A program made the position numbers and the translations under genes. From Clostridium algidicarnis DSM 15099 (lineage in GTDB: Bacteria; Bacillota; Clostridia; Clostridiales; Clostridiaceae), in contig NZ_PTIS01000003.1 in assembly GCF_002934235.1 (NCBI RefSeq), positions 1 to 64,000 of the forward strand: DNA of 64,000 bases, read 5' to 3'. Every line of letters starts with the position of its first letter. Positions within the stretch are counted from its first letter, which is position 1. Positions 17,161 through 25,937 of the stretch are shown piece by piece. Below the pieces are notes generated by a model. It did not search any database. It was not told where the DNA came from and saw only the letters and a list, made by a program, of their open reading frames with translations.

Positions 17161-17446
17161 ACAAAATAATATAAAACATGCTCATTATTTTAGAACTTAT
17201 ATATTTACAAAAAAATGAATAGTAGAAAATAGCAGATAAGAACTTAGTTTGCAAAGACTTTGAAAAAGAATTCGTATTTACTTAAGGTGAACAAGGATTC
17301 TACACAACTATTGATAAATATTATATACAATAGGTTAAGTATAAGTATTTTGTATTGGTAATATTGGAATTAAAGGATTAATATTATAAAGAAAAGAAAA
17401 ATCCCTAGTAAATTATTAAAAAGCTTCTAACATACCTTAATATATA
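17161..17446. other. Gene-free stretch after topB
   Basis: About 290 nt of AT-rich sequence between the topB stop and the terminator at 17447. No ORF with a ribosome binding site or other structure was seen. Confidence 0.45.
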
Positions 17447-17482
17447 AAATACCGCATTAGAAAAATCTGGTGCGGTATTTTT
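17447..17482 (+). terminator. Intrinsic terminator upstream of the LysM/GH18 gene
   Basis: AAATACCGCA and TGCGGTATTT arms with a 14-nt loop, followed by T-rich sequence. It probably ends the long topB 3' region. Confidence 0.8.
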
Positions 17483-17555
17483 ATTATAAAAAGAGTCAAA
17501 CAAGCTTAAGGTGGAATATATTGATTATTGAAGTATTTATAGGAAGTGTGTGTTA

Positions 17556-18836
17556 TTGAAAATTTATGTAGTAATGCCTGGAGATTCATTATGGTCTATA
17601 GCAAAAAGATTCCAATCAGATGTAGATAGTATAGCAAAGTATAATGGTCTAAACATACAAGAAAACTTAGTTATAGGTCAAAGTTTGTTAATCCCTTCAA
17701 AGGAAATTCAATATAAGGTGGTGGCTGGAGATAGCCTTTGGTCTATTGGAAGAGAATTTGGTGTTTCTGTAGAGAGCATAATAGAATTAAATAATTTAAG
17801 TAATGATAATTTAGTGCCAGGTGAAATTCTTAGGATACCAGAAATGGCAAAACTTTATGGAAGTATCCAAGTTAATGGATATATACAACCAACTAATGTT
17901 GAAAAAGAAACAAGGATTTTAGATGAATCTATTAATTATTTAACTTATGTTTCACCTTTTAGTTATCATGTAAATGATGATGGTACATTAAAGCCTATAA
18001 ATGATGAAACTATAATTGAAATAGCCTTAAAAAACCGCGTAGCACCTATGATGTCAGTAACTAATATATCAGGTGATAATTTCGATACATCTTTAGTGGA
18101 TACAATACTTAATGATGAAAGTCTTCAGCAAAAGCTTATAAACAATATTCTTAATATCCTAAGTGAGAAGTCTTATTATGGGGTTATTATTGATTTTGAG
18201 AGAATATCACCTGTTAATAGGGAAAAGTATAATAACTTTTTAAGAAAAATTGTAAGTGCTTTGCATCCTAAATATTTAGTAGCTACAGCTCTGGCACCTA
18301 AGACCTTTGATATAACTACAGGGTCTTGGCATGGAGCTCACGATTACAAATCTCATGGAGAAATAGTAGATTTTGTTATTATAATGACCTATGAGTGGGG
18401 GTGGTCTGGAGGCGAACCTATGGCCGTAGCACCTATAAATGAAGTGGAAAAGGTAATAAAATATGCAATTTCTGTTATACCAAAAAACAAGATAATGATG
18501 GGTATACCTAACTATGGATACGATTGGACATTACCCTATACTCCAGGCGCTGAGTTTGCTAGAGCTATTGGGAATGAAGAAGCTATTGATATAGCTAGAA
18601 ATAATAGAGCTAATATTAAGTTCGATGAAAAGAGCCAAAGCCCCTTCTTTAATTATTATGACAAAAATGGAAGAGCTCATGTAGTATGGTTTGAAGATGC
18701 AAGAAGTATAGAAAGTAAATTAAAATTAGTTAATAAGTATGGTCTAAGAGGAATAAGCTACTGGGTATTATCAAAGCCTTTTACCCAAAACTTTAAGTTG
18801 CTTGATAATATGTTTAATATAGAAAAGATTATATAA
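17556..18836 (+). CDS. LysM/GH18 spore peptidoglycan hydrolase (SleL/YaaH type)
   Basis: Two LysM domains (about residues 2-47 and 51-96; MPGDSLWSIAK and VAGDSLWSIGR) precede a GH18 catalytic barrel. This is the architecture of SleL/YaaH, an N-acetylglucosaminidase that degrades cortex fragments during germination. The catalytic segment YGVIIDFERI near residue 210 carries the Asp and catalytic Glu of the GH18 DxxDxE motif, and the MTYEWGWSGG motif follows near 280. There is no signal peptide, which fits delivery to the spore from the mother cell. The TTG start at 17556 is preferred because the AGGAAG site lies too close to the upstream in-frame GTG at 17550. Length is then 426. Confidence 0.88.
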   Translation: MKIYVVMPGDSLWSIAKRFQSDVDSIAKYNGLNIQENLVIGQSLLIPSKEIQYKVVAGDSLWSIGREFGVSVESIIELNNLSNDNLVPGEILRIPEMAKLYGSIQVNGYIQPTNVEKETRILDESINYLTYVSPFSYHVNDDGTLKPINDETIIEIALKNRVAPMMSVTNISGDNFDTSLVDTILNDESLQQKLINNILNILSEKSYYGVIIDFERISPVNREKYNNFLRKIVSALHPKYLVATALAPKTFDITTGSWHGAHDYKSHGEIVDFVIIMTYEWGWSGGEPMAVAPINEVEKVIKYAISVIPKNKIMMGIPNYGYDWTLPYTPGAEFARAIGNEEAIDIARNNRANIKFDEKSQSPFFNYYDKNGRAHVVWFEDARSIESKLKLVNKYGLRGISYWVLSKPFTQNFKLLDNMFNIEKII

Positions 18837-18905
18837 GGGGTAAAGTTTCATAAGTAAACTCTTTTTATCAGTGGTATGAATGGATAAATAATATATTATA
18901 AACGA

Positions 18906-18932
18906 AAGCCTGCTCTTAAGGAGTAGGCTTTT
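18906..18932 (+). terminator. Intrinsic terminator after the GH18 gene
   Basis: A GCCTGCTC/GAGTAGGC hairpin with a TTAAG loop, followed by a T-run. The remaining sequence up to 19166 holds only an imperfect TGATTAT/ATAATCA inverted repeat near 19029-19057. Confidence 0.8.
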
Positions 18933-19166
18933 TACATAAGATTCCCTTACAATTCAAACTAAGGAAGATAATTAGATAATAGTTATTATTAAATCTTATT
19001 TTAGGCGAAAATATGGTATACTTTTAATGTGATTATCAAAGGTGAAATTTAATAATCATATTAAAGGTTTTGTGAAGGTAATAAACTCTTATTGCATATA
19101 CAAAATTTAAACTATTAATATAATAACATAGAAAATTAATATAATGGATTTTTAGAGGAGGAAAAT

Positions 19167-19970
19167 ATGATTAAACTTATAGTAACGGATATGGATGGAA
19201 CATTTTTAGATACTAAGGGTAAGATAAACGAGGAATTTTATGAACTAATTGAGGAATTAAATAAGAGAAATATATATTTTGCTGTAGCTAGTGGGAGAAT
19301 ATATACTACATTAGATGAAGATTTTAAGAGAGTTAAAGATGATATGATTCTTATATGTAACAATGGTGCAGGAATACAGTTTAATCACAATGGAGAAGTT
19401 TTGTATGATGGCACATTAAATAAAGATGAAGTTATAGAAATGGCTGAAACTTTGGATGAAGAAGGAATAGAAGTTATAATTTCAGATAGTTATAAAGTCT
19501 ATGTTAAAGAGCCTTCAAAAGAATTAATAGGTGCAATTAATTACGATGAAGCACCTTCGGTTATACTTAAAGACTTTAAAGATTTAGATGAAAATATACA
19601 TATACAAAAATTAAGTTATATTCAACATATAGGTATTCAAAAAAGCTTTTCAGAAAAAATTCATGGTAAATACAAAGAAGGTTATCATGTGGCAGTATCA
19701 GGAAGTTGCTGGATGGATATTACGAATATAAAAAGCAGTAAAGGAAATGCTGTTGCATTAGTTCAGCAAAAATTGGGCATAACCCATGAGGAAACTTTGG
19801 TTTTTGGAGACTACTATAACGACTTAACTATGTTTGATAAGGCTTATTATAGCTATGCTATGAAAAATGCTCCTGATGATGTAAAAAGCCATGCAAGGTT
19901 TGTAACTAAATATGAAAATGGAGAAAATGGCGTTATTAGAACTATTAAAGAATTATTAGATATTAAATAA
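19167..19970 (+). CDS. Cof-type HAD-superfamily phosphatase
   Basis: A haloacid-dehalogenase-like hydrolase with a type IIB cap, the group that dephosphorylates sugar phosphates, FMN or other small metabolites. Motif I is DMDGTFLD (residues 8-15), with nucleophile D8 and acid D10. Motif II is VASGR near 39-43. The motif III Lys lies near residue 190 (SSKGNAV), and motif IV is FGDYYNDLTMF near 213-223. Length 267 is typical. The substrate cannot be predicted. The ATG has an AGAGGAGG site. The gene is flanked by terminators. Confidence 0.88.
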   Translation: MIKLIVTDMDGTFLDTKGKINEEFYELIEELNKRNIYFAVASGRIYTTLDEDFKRVKDDMILICNNGAGIQFNHNGEVLYDGTLNKDEVIEMAETLDEEGIEVIISDSYKVYVKEPSKELIGAINYDEAPSVILKDFKDLDENIHIQKLSYIQHIGIQKSFSEKIHGKYKEGYHVAVSGSCWMDITNIKSSKGNAVALVQQKLGITHEETLVFGDYYNDLTMFDKAYYSYAMKNAPDDVKSHARFVTKYENGENGVIRTIKELLDIK

Positions 19971-19976
19971 ATATAA

Positions 19977-20016
19977 AGCCCTTTAGTCTATTTAATTATA
20001 AGTAGACTAAAGGGCT
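19977..20016. terminator. Bidirectional terminator between HAD gene and GH114-like gene
   Basis: A perfect 14-bp stem (AGCCCTTTAGTCTA with its complement) around a 12-nt loop. It is placed to end the plus-strand HAD gene and the convergent minus-strand hydrolase. Confidence 0.85.
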
Positions 20017-20052
20017 ATTTAGGTATTTATAATTAAACAGACTATTTATACA

Positions 20053-20880
20053 TTAGTCTAAGCTTATTCTAGGGGATACGTACACACTGTAGGAAGTATT
20101 TTCATAATAATTGTGTAACTTTTTAGTGAATGATTTACTCTTAGAATATTCTATAATGTAAATATTAATGCCATTATGGCTCATATTATTAAGATATTGA
20201 AGCAAAAAATCTGTTTCTTCTTTACTATTTTTAATAGGTTTATTTTTTTCAAAATCATAGCTTGTAAAAACAGATTCTTTATTCATTCCATAAAAAAGTT
20301 CTCTTATATCAATATTTAGCCTTAAAGCTTCTTCAACGTAATCATATCCATTGTTTATAATTATAGGCTTATTGTATTTAGAATTTAATTCTTTTAGCAT
20401 ATAGGTAAGGGAATTAAAGGTTGCCTCATTAGCTTTTATGCTATAAACATCCATATTATCAATAAAGAAACCATCAATACCCTTATCTATAAAACTTTTA
20501 GATAAATCATTTAAAATAAAGTTTTGAAAAGAGATATTCGTAACGTCTATCCAGCCCTCATCCTCCCAGTTTTCATAACTTTCAATTATAAGATTAGAAA
20601 AGTTATCATAATAATCTCTAAACTTTTCTAAAGAGCCAATGTTTAAGTAAGAATATACTTTTACATTATTATCGTGAAGAGTTTTAATTTGCTCTTTACT
20701 ATAATAACTAGCATCGATTATAATTTCATCATAAGAAAAAAGAGTTTCAATTTTACTTGGAGACAATCCAACAAAGTTACCATAAGAAAAATGGCTAGAT
20801 TTATTAGTGTTAAATTGAAATGAGGTTAGAATTAATATAAGTGGAAACGTAACTAAGAGCTTTGAAAGCTTGCTAAACAT
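20053..20880 (-). CDS. Secreted GH114-like glycoside hydrolase, probable Pel-associated hydrolase
   Basis: A putative extracellular alpha-1,4-galactosaminidase-type enzyme. After a signal peptide (about residues 1-24) comes a TIM-barrel sequence with landmarks of the GH114/TM1410 group: IIIDASYYS, the VYSYLNIGSLE strand, GWIDVTN, and GFFIDNMDVYS with the likely catalytic Asp residues. It diverges from the pel operon. In P. aeruginosa the PelA protein combines a hydrolase and a deacetylase; here the deacetylase gene in the operon lacks a hydrolase domain, so this gene may supply it separately (inferred). The ATG at 20880 with an AAGGGGG site is preferred over an upstream TTG; length 275. Confidence 0.8.
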   Translation of the reverse strand: MFSKLSKLLVTFPLILILTSFQFNTNKSSHFSYGNFVGLSPSKIETLFSYDEIIIDASYYSKEQIKTLHDNNVKVYSYLNIGSLEKFRDYYDNFSNLIIESYENWEDEGWIDVTNISFQNFILNDLSKSFIDKGIDGFFIDNMDVYSIKANEATFNSLTYMLKELNSKYNKPIIINNGYDYVEEALRLNIDIRELFYGMNKESVFTSYDFEKNKPIKNSKEETDFLLQYLNNMSHNGINIYIIEYSKSKSFTKKLHNYYENTSYSVYVSPRISLD

Positions 20881-21028
20881 AATTAACCCCCTTTTCAATA
20901 ATAATAGAATATGTTGTAAGTTTTGTTATTTACTTATTTTCAAATTATATCATAAAACAAACCATGAAGGTACATAAAGCAAAATGTTTATGATAAAATA
21001 GAAGGATAGAACATAAGGAGGACAAGCT

Positions 21029-23221
21029 ATGAAGATATTAATAGCGGGTGGCTATGGATTTATAGGATCTACAGTTGCAGAAAGATTTTATAAAGAAGGA
21101 AATGAAATTTATATAATAGATAACTTATCCAGTGGAGATGCAAATAATGTAAAAGTAAAACATAAATTTTATAATTTGGATACTAGTGATAAAAAGTGTG
21201 AGGAAATATTTAAAGCTATAGCTTTTGATATGGTTATATATCTTGCAGAATGTGGAAGTATAAATGTACTAGAAGAACATCCAAATCTAGATGAATGTTT
21301 AAGTGTATCAGGACTTATAAATATACTAACTCTTTCAACTAAGTTTAATATAAAAAAGGTTTTATATCTATCTTCAGCTTTAGTTTATAGTGATAAAGGA
21401 AGCTTGCCACATATAGAAGAAGATATTGTAGATGCAAACTCACCTTATGGAATTTTGAAAACTACAGGTGAAATGTATTGTAAAAAATGGTCAGAAATTT
21501 ATAATCTGAATGTAGTTATATTAAGAGTGTCTAGTGCCTACGGGCCAAAGCAAAAGTCTATAGATGGTGGAAATTATATTTGTGAATTTATAGAAAGGAA
21601 TATAAGTGAGGACGAAGTAGTTGTGTATGGAGATGGAACTCAAACTAAAGATTATATATATATAGAAGATGTAGTAGATGCAATATATAAATCCATGAGT
21701 TCTAGCTTTAGCGGAGTATTAAATATATCATCAAATGAGCAACATAGTGTAAATGAGATATTAGATTTAATAAAAGATGAAAAACCTATAAAAAGTGTTA
21801 TTTATTCTAAGGACAAGTGGTGGGACATAAAAAACATGCAATTAGATAATAATAAGGCAAAGAAAATATTAAATTGGAATCCAAAGTATCCTTTAAAACA
21901 AGGAATAAAACTTACATATAAGTGGTCGAAAGAGCAACTTGAACAAGATAAGAATAAAATATCAAAAAGTAATATTAAAGATGAGAAAAAAGATGCACTT
22001 TTTAGTTCAAAATATATTCCTTACATAGAAAATATGTTAGGATTTTTAGTATTATATTTTTTAACCTCTAAATTTTCAAATAGTATGTATGGAGACAGTA
22101 ATTTTAATTTTTCTATAGTGTATATTGTTTTAATTGCCATAGTGTATGGAACAAGACAAGCTGTAATTTCTGTTATACTTTCCACCTTATTATCTATATT
22201 TAATTTTTTGCATTTAGGTGGAGATATTGTTTCATTTATATATGAACAAAGACATATAATTCAGATCTTAATGAACATAATAGTTGGACTTGCTATTGGA
22301 TACAGAATTGATAAATTAAATTCTGATATAAATTCAAAAGATATGGAGATATCTAGTGTAAAAGAAAAATATAACTTTTTGGAGATTATATACAACGAAA
22401 CTTTGATAGTAAAGGAAGAGCTTAGTGCACAAATATTAAATTCACAGGATGTATTTGGGAAGATGTATAAGATAACAAAAGAATTAGATAAATTAGATGT
22501 AGAAGATATATTTCAAAATGCTGTTGATATAATAGAAGAAGCTATGAAAACTAAGACTGTAGCAATATATGCATCAGGTGTAAATAGTAAATATTTAAGG
22601 CTAGTTTCAAAGTCAAAAGATTCGAACTTAAACATAAAAGGTTCTGTTAAAAAGTTGGATTATAAAAACATTATTGAAGAAATTAAAAGGGATGGAATAT
22701 ATATAAATAGGAATCTAGAAAAAGGGATACCTATGTTTATATCTCCTATATTAGATGAAAGCGGAAATGACATAGCTTATGTATGTGTATATAATGTTGA
22801 ATTTAATTATATTACACTGTACTTTGAAAATTTATTTAAGATAATAGTAGAGCTTGTTAAAAGTTCTTTATTAAAAGCTTATGCTTACGAGATAGCTATA
22901 AATAAAGAAAGGTTTATAAAAGATACTAGAATATTAAATGATAATGCATTTAAAACTATATATCTTAGTAAAAAAAGATTAAAAGAAGAAAAGAACATAC
23001 CTTATATATTAGTAAAAGTAAAATCTTTCACGTCTTTTGAAGAATTAAATTATAATGCTTTAAATGTTATTAGAGACACTGATTATATAGGAGCTATAAA
23101 TGATGGTGTGTATATAATATTATCTAACACAAAAGCAAAAGACTATGAAAGTATTGTAAAAAGATTAAGGGAAGGGAATATAGATACAGAATTTATAGAT
23201 GAGGGTGGGCTAATTGAATAA
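21029..23221 (+). CDS. pelD: PelD-like c-di-GMP receptor fused to an N-terminal nucleotide-sugar epimerase
   Basis: A 730-residue fusion. Residues 1-305 form an extended SDR epimerase (GALE type) with the NAD motif G7xxG10xxG13 and catalytic Y140-x3-K144, probably making UDP-GalNAc or a related donor. Four membrane helices (about 330-425) follow, then a coiled segment, a GAF-like domain (about 470-600) and a degenerate GGDEF domain. In the last, the active-site motif is replaced by NDGVY (691-695) while the inhibitory-site motif RDTD (682-685) is kept, exactly five residues upstream. This is the c-di-GMP receptor pattern of PelD. It is the first gene of the operon and its last codons overlap pelE. 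Pseudomonas PelD lacks the SDR part. Confidence 0.85.
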   Translation: MKILIAGGYGFIGSTVAERFYKEGNEIYIIDNLSSGDANNVKVKHKFYNLDTSDKKCEEIFKAIAFDMVIYLAECGSINVLEEHPNLDECLSVSGLINILTLSTKFNIKKVLYLSSALVYSDKGSLPHIEEDIVDANSPYGILKTTGEMYCKKWSEIYNLNVVILRVSSAYGPKQKSIDGGNYICEFIERNISEDEVVVYGDGTQTKDYIYIEDVVDAIYKSMSSSFSGVLNISSNEQHSVNEILDLIKDEKPIKSVIYSKDKWWDIKNMQLDNNKAKKILNWNPKYPLKQGIKLTYKWSKEQLEQDKNKISKSNIKDEKKDALFSSKYIPYIENMLGFLVLYFLTSKFSNSMYGDSNFNFSIVYIVLIAIVYGTRQAVISVILSTLLSIFNFLHLGGDIVSFIYEQRHIIQILMNIIVGLAIGYRIDKLNSDINSKDMEISSVKEKYNFLEIIYNETLIVKEELSAQILNSQDVFGKMYKITKELDKLDVEDIFQNAVDIIEEAMKTKTVAIYASGVNSKYLRLVSKSKDSNLNIKGSVKKLDYKNIIEEIKRDGIYINRNLEKGIPMFISPILDESGNDIAYVCVYNVEFNYITLYFENLFKIIVELVKSSLLKAYAYEIAINKERFIKDTRILNDNAFKTIYLSKKRLKEEKNIPYILVKVKSFTSFEELNYNALNVIRDTDYIGAINDGVYIILSNTKAKDYESIVKRLREGNIDTEFIDEGGLIE

Positions 23222-24119
23222 TATATTAATAATAAATACTATCCTTTCTTTTATTATATTATTTATAAATCTAATATTAAAAAGATCTAAAGGTTACACT
23301 TTAAATAAATTTATTATATCTATAACTTTACCTATAGCAGGGCCTCTTTATTGTATTGTGACATGGATATTTAAATATAAAGATTATAGTAGAGAAAATA
23401 TTAAAGAGTATGAAAATTATATAAGAGAAGAAATGGATATAAAGCATATAAAAGATGTAAATAAAGAAAAAGAGATAAACATGATACCACTAGAAGATGC
23501 ACTAATATTAAATACTAACTCTAAAAAAAGAGAGTTAGTTATAGAAATGATAAAAAAAGAGAATAGCATTAATTATATACATGCTTTAAAAAATGCTTTA
23601 GAAGATAGTGATACTGAGACCTCTCATTATGCGGCAAGTGTAATTACAGAATTAAGAGGGGAGTTTAATAGCAAACTAAAAGTTTTTAAAGAGCAATTTG
23701 CTTTAGGAAATAAGGATGAAGACTTTTTAAAGGAATATATTAATTGTTTAAATGAATATTTAAATAGTGGTTTTTTAGATGTAAAAAGCTATCATCGATA
23801 CTTAAAAGTTTTCGATGAATTACTAGAAGTTTTATTAAAGGTTAATCCTTCATCTAAAGAGGATTATTATATATTTATAATTGATTCTAAATTGAGCTTA
23901 GAAGATTATGATAATGCAAAGGTCTACTGTATGAAATTTTTCGAAAATCATAAAGATACAGAAAATACATTTTTATCATTTATGAAGCTTTTTTATTTAA
24001 CAAATGATAAAAAAAACTTTTATATTATGTTAGAGGCACTTAAAAAATATCCTATAAAGTTATCAAATGAGGCGCTTAATATAGTGAGGTTTTGGTCAAG
24101 AGGAGATAAATATGAATAA
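23214..24119 (+). CDS. pelE: PelE-like membrane/TPR protein
   Basis: A 301-residue protein with two N-terminal membrane helices (about residues 4-22 and 32-54) and a long helical cytoplasmic part that looks like degenerate tetratricopeptide repeats (helical pairs from about 85 to 290). In Pseudomonas, PelE bridges PelD and the PelA/PelB export parts, and similar small TPR proteins accompany Gram-positive pel clusters. Sequence similarity alone would be weak; position between pelD and pelA(deacetylase), with 8-nt overlaps at both ends, supports the call. The start is TTG with a GAGGGTGGG site inside pelD. Confidence 0.75.
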   Translation: MNNILIINTILSFIILFINLILKRSKGYTLNKFIISITLPIAGPLYCIVTWIFKYKDYSRENIKEYENYIREEMDIKHIKDVNKEKEINMIPLEDALILNTNSKKRELVIEMIKKENSINYIHALKNALEDSDTETSHYAASVITELRGEFNSKLKVFKEQFALGNKDEDFLKEYINCLNEYLNSGFLDVKSYHRYLKVFDELLEVLLKVNPSSKEDYYIFIIDSKLSLEDYDNAKVYCMKFFENHKDTENTFLSFMKLFYLTNDKKNFYIMLEALKKYPIKLSNEALNIVRFWSRGDKYE

Positions 24120-25929
24120 TAAAAAAATAATAGTTACAATTTTAGTTGGAATATTTTTTTTAGCTTTAATAACTAAGGGTATAAGTTCAGAGTCTATATT
24201 AAAATTTGTGAAAAATATAAATAAATACGATTCACTAGAAAAATATGAAGTGAAAAATATAGATACTAGCAATTTAAAAAAGGAAAAATACATACTAATT
24301 TATGATGAAAATGATAAGGGAAGCATAATTATTAAAGACAATGTTGCTAAAACTTTAAGTTATATGCAAAAAGATAGCGTAGATATTGAAATTTCAAAAT
24401 TAATGGAAGTTGATAACTCTTCAGATGGATATATAATATGTAGTGAATTATTAGAAAGTATATCTAAAACAAATGAAATTATAAGTTATGTTAAAAATGG
24501 TGGCAGTATATTTTTTGCAAAAAGGCCCTTAGATTCAGAAAAGCTAATGGAGATTAAAGAGAGCTTAGGAATGGAAAGTATAAAAAATTTAAAAAATGCA
24601 ATAGGTATAGATGTAATAAGTGATTTTATGTTAGGTGCAAAGGGGTATATTACAAAGGAAGATTTTATAAATAATTCCTCTTTAGATGTTAGTTTAAAAG
24701 AACAATCAAAAGTACATTTAAAGGATAGTAATGGATTACCGTTGCTCTGGGAGTACAAGTTAGATAAGGGGAAGGTTGTAGTTTTTAACGGAACTATGCT
24801 TGAAGAAAAGATTAATAGAGGGGTTATAGCTGGAGCACTTTCGCTTATGAAGGATAATTTTATTTACCCTATTGTAAATTCTAAGGTGGTTTTCATTGAT
24901 GACTTCCCATCTCCTATACCAATTGGGAAAAATCCATTAGTATATAATGAATATAAATTAGAAACAGACAAGTTTTATAGGGATATATGGTGGTCTGATC
25001 TTATAAAGTATTCAAAGTTATATAATGTAAAGTATAGTGGATTTATAATAGAAACCTACAATAACAATACAAAGGCACCTTTTAACGAAGAGGATCAATC
25101 TAAAAATAAAAATGATTTATTACTATATGGCAGAGAACTTTTAAGAAATGGTGGTGAGATGGGAATACATGGGTATAATCACCAACCTTTAGTAATGAAA
25201 GATTATATAAAAAGTGATTTAGGATATAATTCATGGGATAACATAGAAGATATGAAGGAAGCTTTAAATGAGGTTTCAATATATACTAAAAGTATTTATG
25301 ATGAATATGAAATAAGAGCTTATGTTCCACCTTCTAATATCTTAAGTAAGGAGGGACGGGAAGCCATAAAAAGCGTCTTACCAGATATAAAAATAATTTC
25401 ATCGTTATATTTTGGAAATGAACAGGGTGATTCTTATATACAAGAATTTGAAATAGCAAAGGATGGAATAATAGAATTTCCAAGATTTACTTCAGGGTAT
25501 GAAGAAAGTAATGAACTTTATTGGAGTATTTATAATGGGGTAAATTCCTTTGGGATAGTATCACACTTTGTGCATCCCGATGATGTTTTAGATGTAGAAA
25601 GAAACTCAGGGAAGTCATGGTCTAAGCTTACGGAGGAATTCGGAAATATATTTAAAACTGTTAAAGAAAAATACTCATGGATGACACCTAGGAAAATATC
25701 AGATGCAGGAGAAGCTTTAAAGAATTATTTAGATATGGATGTGTATATTAAATATAAAGATGACCAGATGATAGGGTATATTGATAATTTTAGAAAGGAA
25801 GGTTACTTTATACTTAGGAGTAATGAAAAAATAGGAGGAACAAAAAATTGTGAAATTATTCCATTGGAAGATGAGGGATATATAATAAAAGCTTTAGGGC
25901 CTGAATTTTCTATAAAGATATTGAGGTAG
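24112..25929 (+). CDS. pelA: PelA-type polysaccharide deacetylase (DUF2194-like)
   Basis: A membrane-anchored (helix at about 5-23) extracellular protein of 605 residues. Residues 55-250 resemble a flavodoxin- or glutamine-amidotransferase-like domain. From residue 258 comes a carbohydrate-esterase-4-like deacetylase domain with the metal and catalytic Asp pair FIDDFP (D263, D264) and the zinc-binding H353-x3-H357 in GIHGYNH. A C-terminal beta-rich part follows. It would partly deacetylate the GalNAc-rich Pel polymer, giving positive charge. It lacks the hydrolase domain of Pseudomonas PelA, like the PelA(DA) proteins of Gram-positive clusters. The gene overlaps pelE by 8 nt. Confidence 0.82.
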   Translation: MNNKKIIVTILVGIFFLALITKGISSESILKFVKNINKYDSLEKYEVKNIDTSNLKKEKYILIYDENDKGSIIIKDNVAKTLSYMQKDSVDIEISKLMEVDNSSDGYIICSELLESISKTNEIISYVKNGGSIFFAKRPLDSEKLMEIKESLGMESIKNLKNAIGIDVISDFMLGAKGYITKEDFINNSSLDVSLKEQSKVHLKDSNGLPLLWEYKLDKGKVVVFNGTMLEEKINRGVIAGALSLMKDNFIYPIVNSKVVFIDDFPSPIPIGKNPLVYNEYKLETDKFYRDIWWSDLIKYSKLYNVKYSGFIIETYNNNTKAPFNEEDQSKNKNDLLLYGRELLRNGGEMGIHGYNHQPLVMKDYIKSDLGYNSWDNIEDMKEALNEVSIYTKSIYDEYEIRAYVPPSNILSKEGREAIKSVLPDIKIISSLYFGNEQGDSYIQEFEIAKDGIIEFPRFTSGYEESNELYWSIYNGVNSFGIVSHFVHPDDVLDVERNSGKSWSKLTEEFGNIFKTVKEKYSWMTPRKISDAGEALKNYLDMDVYIKYKDDQMIGYIDNFRKEGYFILRSNEKIGGTKNCEIIPLEDEGYIIKALGPEFSIKILR

Positions 25930-25937
25930 GTGGTATA

